64,000 bases of DNA from Desulfobulbaceae bacterium (GTDB lineage Bacteria > Desulfobacterota > Desulfobulbia > Desulfobulbales > Desulfocapsaceae): NCBI GenBank assembly GCA_019163335.1, contig JAFLKM010000053.1:1-64000 (forward strand). The letters are read 5' to 3'. A program made the translations under genes and the position numbers. Below, in pieces: positions 59,329 to 64,000 of this stretch. The number at the start of each line of letters is the position of its first letter. The stretch's first letter is position 1. The notes under the pieces are model-generated. The model made no database searches and was not told where the DNA came from. It saw only the letters and a list, made by a program, of their open reading frames with translations.

Positions 59329-60141
59329 ATGAGTTTTCTCAACCTGACGGATAAATATGTTGTGATCTTCGGCCTGGCCAACAAGAAGTCCATTGCCTGT
59401 ACCATTGGCAGGATTCTTGTGGAAGAAGGGGCCCGGGTGATTCATGTGGTGCGCTCCAAGGCCCGGCAGGAGACGGCGGCCGGACTGTTTCCAGGATGTC
59501 CTGTTTTTGTCTGTGATGTCGAGGATGAGGCCAATATCGCTCGGGTGGCAGCGGAAATCGGGGCAGAAATCGGGGCAGACGGCGGCGGCCGGATTCACGG
59601 TCTGGTTCACTCCCTGGCGTATGCCAATTATTCCAATGGGATGCAGCCCTTTCACGCGACACTTAAAAAAGACTTCCTCCAGGCCATGGACATCTCCTGC
59701 TTTTCCCTGATTGCCATCAGTAATCATTTTCAGGGCCTGCTTGATGCCACAGCTTCTGTGGTCACCATCTCGATTTCCACCACCCGGATGGCGGCGGAGA
59801 ACTACGGCTATATGGCGCCGATCAAGGCCGCGCTCGACTCCTCTCTCTGTTTCCTGGCCAAGAGTTTTTCAGCTTTCTCCGATGTCCGTTTTAATGCCGT
59901 GGCCCCGGGCCTGCTGAAAACCTCGGCCTCGGCGGGCATCCCCGGCTATGTGGACAGCTATCTCTTTGCCGAACAGGCGACCTTGAGAAAAAAGGCGCTG
60001 ACCACCATGGAAACGGCCAACGCCGCTGTCTTTCTGCTTTCGGAGTGTGCCTCCGGGATCACTGCCCAGACTCTGGTGGTGGATGCAGGCATGGCCATCA
60101 ACTATTTTGATCGCGACATTATCGCCCGGGTCAACAGGTAA
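59329..60141 (+). CDS. fabI: Enoyl-[acyl-carrier-protein] reductase (NADH)
   Basis: A 270-residue short-chain dehydrogenase family enzyme completing each round of fatty acid elongation. [17 protein letters not shown] matches the FabI cofactor loop, LVHSLAYAN the next conserved block, and YGYMAPIK gives the Tyr-x6-Lys catalytic pair; [13 protein letters not shown] is the substrate loop. [10 protein letters not shown] reflects a small tandem duplication in the DNA. Residues around the active site ([14 protein letters not shown]) differ somewhat from E. coli FabI (NYNVMGLAKAAL), so sensitivity to FabI inhibitors could differ. Confidence 0.93.
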   Translation: MSFLNLTDKYVVIFGLANKKSIACTIGRILVEEGARVIHVVRSKARQETAAGLFPGCPVFVCDVEDEANIARVAAEIGAEIGADGGGRIHGLVHSLAYANYSNGMQPFHATLKKDFLQAMDISCFSLIAISNHFQGLLDATASVVTISISTTRMAAENYGYMAPIKAALDSSLCFLAKSFSAFSDVRFNAVAPGLLKTSASAGIPGYVDSYLFAEQATLRKKALTTMETANAAVFLLSECASGITAQTLVVDAGMAINYFDRDIIARVNR

Positions 60142-60164
60142 GGCACTTATCCCGTTCATCGGTT
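60139..60164. repeat. Dispersed palindrome, family A
   Basis: AGGCACTTATCCCGTTCATC GG directly at the fabI stop codon, between fabI and the FAD oxidoreductase gene. Confidence 0.6.
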
Positions 60165-60192
60165 TATAGAAGACCAAAGGAGGAGGCTGAAT

Positions 60193-61299
60193 ATGGGGAA
60201 ACATCTGGTGCTGGCGGGTGGTGGGCATGCCCACATGGAGACCCTGGCCAATATCCGGCAGTTCCTGGATCTTGGACACAGGGTCACGGTTATTGGTCCT
60301 TCCGACTATCACTACTATTCCGGTATGGGCCCGGGGATGCTGGGGGCGACTTATGAGCCCGATGATATTCGCTTTGCCACCCGGCAGAAGGTAGAGGAGC
60401 AGGGCGGGGAGTTTATCCGTGATGTGATCACCGGACTCGATCCTTCCGGACGCAGGCTGCATCTGGCCTCTGGCCGGGTGGTGGACTACGATGTGGTCTC
60501 CTTCAATACCGGCAGCAGTGTGGACCTTCCGGACATTGTCGGAGACAACTCCGCCATTTATACGGTGAAACCCATTGAACGCCTCTACGAGGCCCGGCAG
60601 CAGATCAAAAAAAAAGCGGAACAACAGGCCGTTGTCATTGCCGTGGTCGGCGGCGGGCCGGCCGGGGCCGAGGTTGCGGGCAACCTGCGACAGCTTGTGG
60701 GGCAGACAGGTCACGCGGCACGGGTGTCACTCTTTGCCGGTCATCGGTTCATGTCCAGGTTTCCTGAAAAGGTCCGGCGCCGGAGTTGGCAGCTGCTGGA
60801 AAAAAACGGGGTCGTTCTCCATGAATACGGCTATTTAAAGAGCATCACCAATAATACCCTGATCTTTGACTGCGGGATTATCGAGCATGCTGATTTTATT
60901 ATCCTCGCAACCGGCGTGCATCCCTCTTCCTTTTTTAAACAGTCAGGCGTCCCCACCGGCCCGGATGGCGGCCTGCTGGTCAACGAATATCTGCAAAGTC
61001 CAAAATATCCGGAGATCTTCGGTGGCGGCGACTGCATTTCTTTTCAGCCACAGGCCCTGGATAAGGTTGGGGTCTATGCGGTGAGGGAAAATCCCATCCT
61101 CTTTCACAATCTCAAGGCTGCTCTCCAGGGCAAGGAGCTTCTGCCCTTTGAGCCGGGCGGCGATTATTTGCTTATCTTTAATCTGGGGAATGGACAAGGG
61201 CTGCTGCGCAAGAGTTGGCTCCTGTTTACCGGGAGCCTGGCCTTTCGGCTCAAGGACTGGATTGATAAAAAGTTTATGACAAAATTTCAGAAGGGGTGA
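60193..61299 (+). CDS. FAD-dependent pyridine nucleotide-disulfide oxidoreductase (NDH-2-like)
   Basis: A 368-residue flavoprotein. The FAD-binding start is HLVLAGGGHAHMETL, the NAD(P)H fold is VVGGGPAGAEVAGNL, and IFGGGDCISF is the second FAD contact. No CxxxxC redox pair is seen, so it is of the NADH dehydrogenase type rather than a disulfide reductase; GGGHAHME also resembles the flavin module found fused to SelD in some bacteria. It may transfer electrons from NADH to quinone or act with selenium or sulfur metabolism. A very good AGGAGGAGG lies before the ATG. Confidence 0.82.
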   Translation: MGKHLVLAGGGHAHMETLANIRQFLDLGHRVTVIGPSDYHYYSGMGPGMLGATYEPDDIRFATRQKVEEQGGEFIRDVITGLDPSGRRLHLASGRVVDYDVVSFNTGSSVDLPDIVGDNSAIYTVKPIERLYEARQQIKKKAEQQAVVIAVVGGGPAGAEVAGNLRQLVGQTGHAARVSLFAGHRFMSRFPEKVRRRSWQLLEKNGVVLHEYGYLKSITNNTLIFDCGIIEHADFIILATGVHPSSFFKQSGVPTGPDGGLLVNEYLQSPKYPEIFGGGDCISFQPQALDKVGVYAVRENPILFHNLKAALQGKELLPFEPGGDYLLIFNLGNGQGLLRKSWLLFTGSLAFRLKDWIDKKFMTKFQKG

Positions 61300-61495
61300 T
61301 TCCTCGACGTTCCATACGGAACAAGACCGGGAGTCGTAGGCGAGCTCCCTGTCTTACAGCAGAAACTACATGGTTGATGATGCAGAAAGGTTGCGGGGCG
61401 GTTCAGAGAAATACTCGACCTACTCTGCCAAGTTTTATACGGCCGCTTCTGCTGAGCAGGCCTTTCTGTCAGCCAGGAAAGTTTGATCCGGCGGG

Positions 61496-62164
61496 TTAGT
61501 CCTCGAAGGTCTCCGGTGAATGGCGAATAATCTGGGCGTTGACCATGTAAATGACATCTTCAGCAATATTGCTGGCATGGTCGGCAATCCGTTCCAAGTG
61601 GCGGCTGATGGAAAGATTCTGGAGAAGAATATTGATGTGTTCCGGATCTTTCGCCAGTTCATTCTTGACTAAAGCGTACATCTCGCGGTTCATCGCATCC
61701 ACCCGGTCATCCTCGGAGCGTACCCGATAAGCCTTCTGGACATCCTGATTGACCAGCGCCTCAATGCTGCGAGTGAGCATACTTTCCACGGTTTGCATCA
61801 TGGCTGACATATCAAAGGGGATTGTTATCTGTGGCTGGTCGATGAGATAACTGCTGCGTTCGGCAATGCCGACGGCCAGATCGCCCACCCGTTCCAGATC
61901 GCTATTGATCTTTAAAACAGAGATGATGAAACGAAGATCGTTGGCCACTGGTTGATACAGAGCCAGGAGTTTCAGGCAATCCTCTTCTATGGTTACCTCC
62001 AACTGATCAATTTCATGGTCTCCGGCAAGGACGGCCTGGGCCATCTTCTCGTTTCGGTTGATCAGCGAAACGGTGGCCCGGTAGACCCGGTCTTCCACCT
62101 CGGTTCCCATGTAGATGATTTTTTCCTTGAGGGCGGCGATTTCGTTTTGCAAGTGCTGTGACAT
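61496..62164 (-). CDS. phoU: Phosphate signalling protein PhoU
   Basis: A 222-residue protein made of two PhoU helical bundles (MGTEVEDRVYRATVSLINRN..., LKINSDLERVGDLAVGIAERS; then ..., LSISRHLERIADHASNIAEDVIYMV), each with the conserved E/D-rich metal-binding signature. It links the Pst transporter with the PhoR kinase and restrains phosphate uptake. Here it is 43 kb from pstSCAB, transcribed alone. AAAGGAAAG precedes the ATG. Confidence 0.96.
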   Translation of the reverse strand: MSQHLQNEIAALKEKIIYMGTEVEDRVYRATVSLINRNEKMAQAVLAGDHEIDQLEVTIEEDCLKLLALYQPVANDLRFIISVLKINSDLERVGDLAVGIAERSSYLIDQPQITIPFDMSAMMQTVESMLTRSIEALVNQDVQKAYRVRSEDDRVDAMNREMYALVKNELAKDPEHINILLQNLSISRHLERIADHASNIAEDVIYMVNAQIIRHSPETFED

Positions 62165-62465
62165 ATTGCGTCTTTCCTTTTGTGTTCCTATCGGTTGTCT
62201 GATTTTCTCAGTGTTTCTATTCTGTTGGCAAGCCCCTGCCGGGCTGGACTGAAGCTTTTTTGTATTTGCCGGAGGCCTCTACCAGGTTTCTCGGACGTTG
62301 GAGTCATTTTGACAGCCCTGATTTTCAGAGGTCTGACAAAAAAGTATTCTCCATACACTAGTCATCACTGCTGAACTCTGTCAACGCCAACCCTTTTGGC
62401 GGATTCATTTTGAGCATTCTTATGTCTTTGTAACCGGGTACAGTACTCTCCGAGGTGCTGCCGGT
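62165..62465. other. Spacer upstream of phoU
   Basis: No gene or convincing repeat was seen. The part next to phoU (62165-62240) is T-rich and probably contains its promoter. The far end meets the stop codon of the broken GH19 gene. Confidence 0.4.
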
Positions 62466-63251
62466 TTATCTGAGCGTGTTGAGCCTGAGCTTGATGACCG
62501 CCTCGGTGACAGGACCGGCTATGCCGTCGGCAACAATGCCGGCAGCGGTTTGGAAGGCCTTGACGGCCTGTCGTGTGCTTGGGCCATAGCGCCCGTCCAC
62601 GTCCAGCCTCGGATCAGCTCCCAGGGTATTGAGGTTCTTCTACAGCATCTTGATTTTATTATCAGTATCGGCTGTCTCCCAGGGCTCGGCCGGCTGATTA
62701 TCGGTCTTCAGCAGTGGCCAGATCTTGTTGAGCCATGCCTCCCGTTCGGGAAGGCCGATCAATCCGCCATTGATGGGAAGGGTGATGGTGCGGATGTCGT
62801 TCTTGTCGGCGGCACCGTTGAGTTTGTTTTGGATCCACTCCTGGAGGGCTGGTTTCAGGGCATGTTCCGGGGCGGTGACGAGTTCCGGGGTTCCCTTAAA
62901 ATCAAGGCCGCAGGCCTCTCCCATGCGCCGATGATTGCCCCGGCCAGTGGTTTGCAGCACACCGTTCCCCCGGAAGCGGAATCCCTCGCCGGGTTGGTTG
63001 TTGCCCAGTTCGCGAGCCTTGCGCGGATTGCCGAGGCCATACACTCTCTCGCCAATGGCTTCCGGTTGGTGCGCCAGACGTTCGGCCTCGGAAGCAGTAA
63101 CAGCAGTGGAATGGCGATTGACCCCGAAAATGGCCATGAGTCGTGCTGCTGAGTAATTTAGCCGTGCATCAAAGAAGGGGTCGAAAAGAAATGAAAAAAA
63201 GGATTGGACGTTTCCTCTCGACCCCGAAGGTTCAGGCATCCGGCCTTGCAA
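62466..63251 (-). pseudogene. GH19 chitinase/endolysin-like gene with peptidoglycan-binding domain, broken
   Basis: Residues from about 30 match the latter part of a GH19 lysozyme/chitinase domain (LNYSAARLMAIFG, RFRGNGVLQTTGRGNHRRMGEACGLDF, PELVTAPEHALKPALQEW). The part that would hold the catalytic glutamate region (HESG-type) is missing upstream. A TAG at 62640-62642 interrupts the frame where Gln (CAG) would fit; beyond it the same frame encodes a PG_binding_1 domain (TLGADPRLDVDGRYGPSTRQAVKAFQTA...GIAGPVTEAVIKL) to the TAA at 62466. Thus it is N-terminally truncated and has a nonsense codon. Probably a phage endolysin remnant. Confidence 0.8.
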
Positions 63252-63268
63252 GGCCGGATGCCTGAACC
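63229..63268. repeat. Perfect 40-bp palindrome
   Basis: GGTTCAGGCATCCGGCCTTG is followed directly by its exact complement (20 bp arms, no spacer). It sits between the sod gene 3' end and the GH19 pseudogene, reading into the latter's first codons. It could stop transcription coming from sod or form a cruciform. Confidence 0.85.
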
Positions 63269-63280
63269 CCTTGCCCTAGA

Positions 63281-63305
63281 TACTTATCCCGTTCATCGGG
63301 GTTAC
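63281..63305. repeat. Dispersed palindrome, family A
   Basis: TACTTATCCCGTTCATCGGG with GTTA following, ten bases after the sod stop codon. Confidence 0.75.
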
Positions 63306-63314
63306 CCCTTCTTT

Positions 63315-64000
63315 CTATGCCCCCAGGTTGTCCGCCGCAAAGCCCCAGTTGATGAGCTTGTCGAGCACTGCATTGACGTAGTCCGGTCGGCGGTTCTGGT
63401 AATCCAGATAGTAGGCATGTTCCCAGACATCAATGGTCAGCAGCGGCTTGAGTCCTTTGGTCAAGGGCAACTCAGCATTGCCGGTCTTGATCACCTGCAG
63501 TTTTTTATCCCCATCCTGGACGAGCCAGGCCCAGCCGCTGCCAAACTGGGTGGTTGCCGCTTTTACCAGCTCCATCTTGCAGGCATCCACCGTTCCGAAT
63601 GCGGCCTCAATTTTCTGCTTCAGTGCGGCGGGTGGCTCGCCGCCACCATTGGCCTTCAGGCTGTTCCAGTAGAAGGTATGATTCCAGACTTGTGCCGCAT
63701 TGTTGAAAATACCCGCCTTGTCAGCCTGGCCGGCCGTGGCCATGATGATCTTCTCCAGAGTCATATCGGCAAATTCTGTTCCCGTCACGAGCTTGTTCAG
63801 GTTGTCAACGTAGCCCTTGTGATGCTTGCCGTAATGGAAACTGATGGTATTGGCGGATATGACCGGGTCAAGGGCGTTGTCCGCAAAGGGAAGCGGCGGC
63901 AGGGTATGAACGGTCGCTGCATGAACATTGCCGGGAAGATTTCCCATGGCAAAGACGAATGCCGCACCGGCGGACGCCTGGAGAAAATCACGGCGGTTCA
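63315..64000 (-). CDS. Tat-exported Fe/Mn superoxide dismutase (start just outside window)
   Basis: The mature domain has the Fe/Mn-SOD residues: His in [17 protein letters not shown], His in [20 protein letters not shown], and [19 protein letters not shown] (Asp and His ligands). Which metal it uses cannot be decided. Reading past the internal ATG at 63947 the frame continues as [28 protein letters not shown], a twin-arginine signal peptide with cleavage after HAA. The initiator ATG would need one base beyond position 64000. The enzyme therefore probably folds with its metal in the cytoplasm and is exported to the periplasm, unlike the usual cytosolic SodB. Confidence 0.93.
   Translation of the reverse strand, partial: NRRDFLQASAGAAFVFAMGNLPGNVHAATVHTLPPLPFADNALDPVISANTISFHYGKHHKGYVDNLNKLVTGTEFADMTLEKIIMATAGQADKAGIFNNAAQVWNHTFYWNSLKANGGGEPPAALKQKIEAAFGTVDACKMELVKAATTQFGSGWAWLVQDGDKKLQVIKTGNAELPLTKGLKPLLTIDVWEHAYYLDYQNRRPDYVNAVLDKLINWGFAADNLGA

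Overview
The window looks like a chromosomal segment of a Gram-negative, flagellate or otherwise chemotactic bacterium of the Desulfobacterota (Desulfobulbales-like). This is inferred from gene style: many hybrid sensor kinases, a deltaproteobacterial-type che cluster with soluble MCP-like and STAS proteins, LPS genes (kdsA, kdsC, lptC), ExeA/GspB-type secretion genes and abundant intergenic palindromic repeats. No rRNA or tRNA gene was recognised, so the taxonomy stays tentative.

Left end (1-6.5 kb): an IS30 element sits inside the istA gene of an IS21-type element. The IS21 element itself cuts off a sensor kinase, leaving only its ATPase end. The next gene, a large hybrid kinase with a periplasmic binding-protein-like sensor, has an in-frame TAA at a position where glutamine fits. 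An REC-HDOD regulator follows.

8-12.3 kb (minus strand): zwf-pgl-edd, the upper Entner-Doudoroff route. 12.6-18.1 kb: an exported 5'-nucleotidase followed by pstS-pstC-pstA-pstB, a phosphate scavenging block; phoU lies far away at 61.5 kb. 18.3-24.5 kb: small HAD protein, TauE/SafE permease, ChrA transporter, gspA-gspB and a divergent gspF. 24.8-31.8 kb: two hybrid sensor kinases (a LytS-type membrane sensor and a haem-binding-type sensor) and an NtrC-type regulator.

32.5-50.1 kb: a large chemosensory cluster on the plus strand: MCP, PAS-HisKA protein lacking an ATPase domain, hybrid kinase, REC-HD-GYP, soluble MCP-like protein, STAS, cheY, cheA, cheR, cheD, cheW, second MCP, then an 800-bp repeat zone and cheB. 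CheA contains a tandem repeat resembling the c-di-GMP-binding MshEN module, and an HD-GYP phosphodiesterase is encoded in the same cluster, which suggests coupling of chemosensing to c-di-GMP. A J-domain protein with similar C-terminal repeats lies just beyond cheB.

51-64 kb: kup, an exported MsrA-MsrB fusion, pyrG-kdsA-kdsC-lptC, trmO, fabI, an FAD oxidoreductase, phoU, a broken GH19 lysozyme/chitinase-like gene and a Tat-exported superoxide dismutase that runs off the right edge.

Intergenic DNA is rich in repeats: a dispersed palindrome around CCCGTTTATCGGG (about a dozen copies), REPIN-like paired GTAGGTCGG palindromes, two 124-bp elements with 19-bp terminal inverted repeats that abut stop codons, 91-bp direct repeats and a 144-bp tandem hairpin array.
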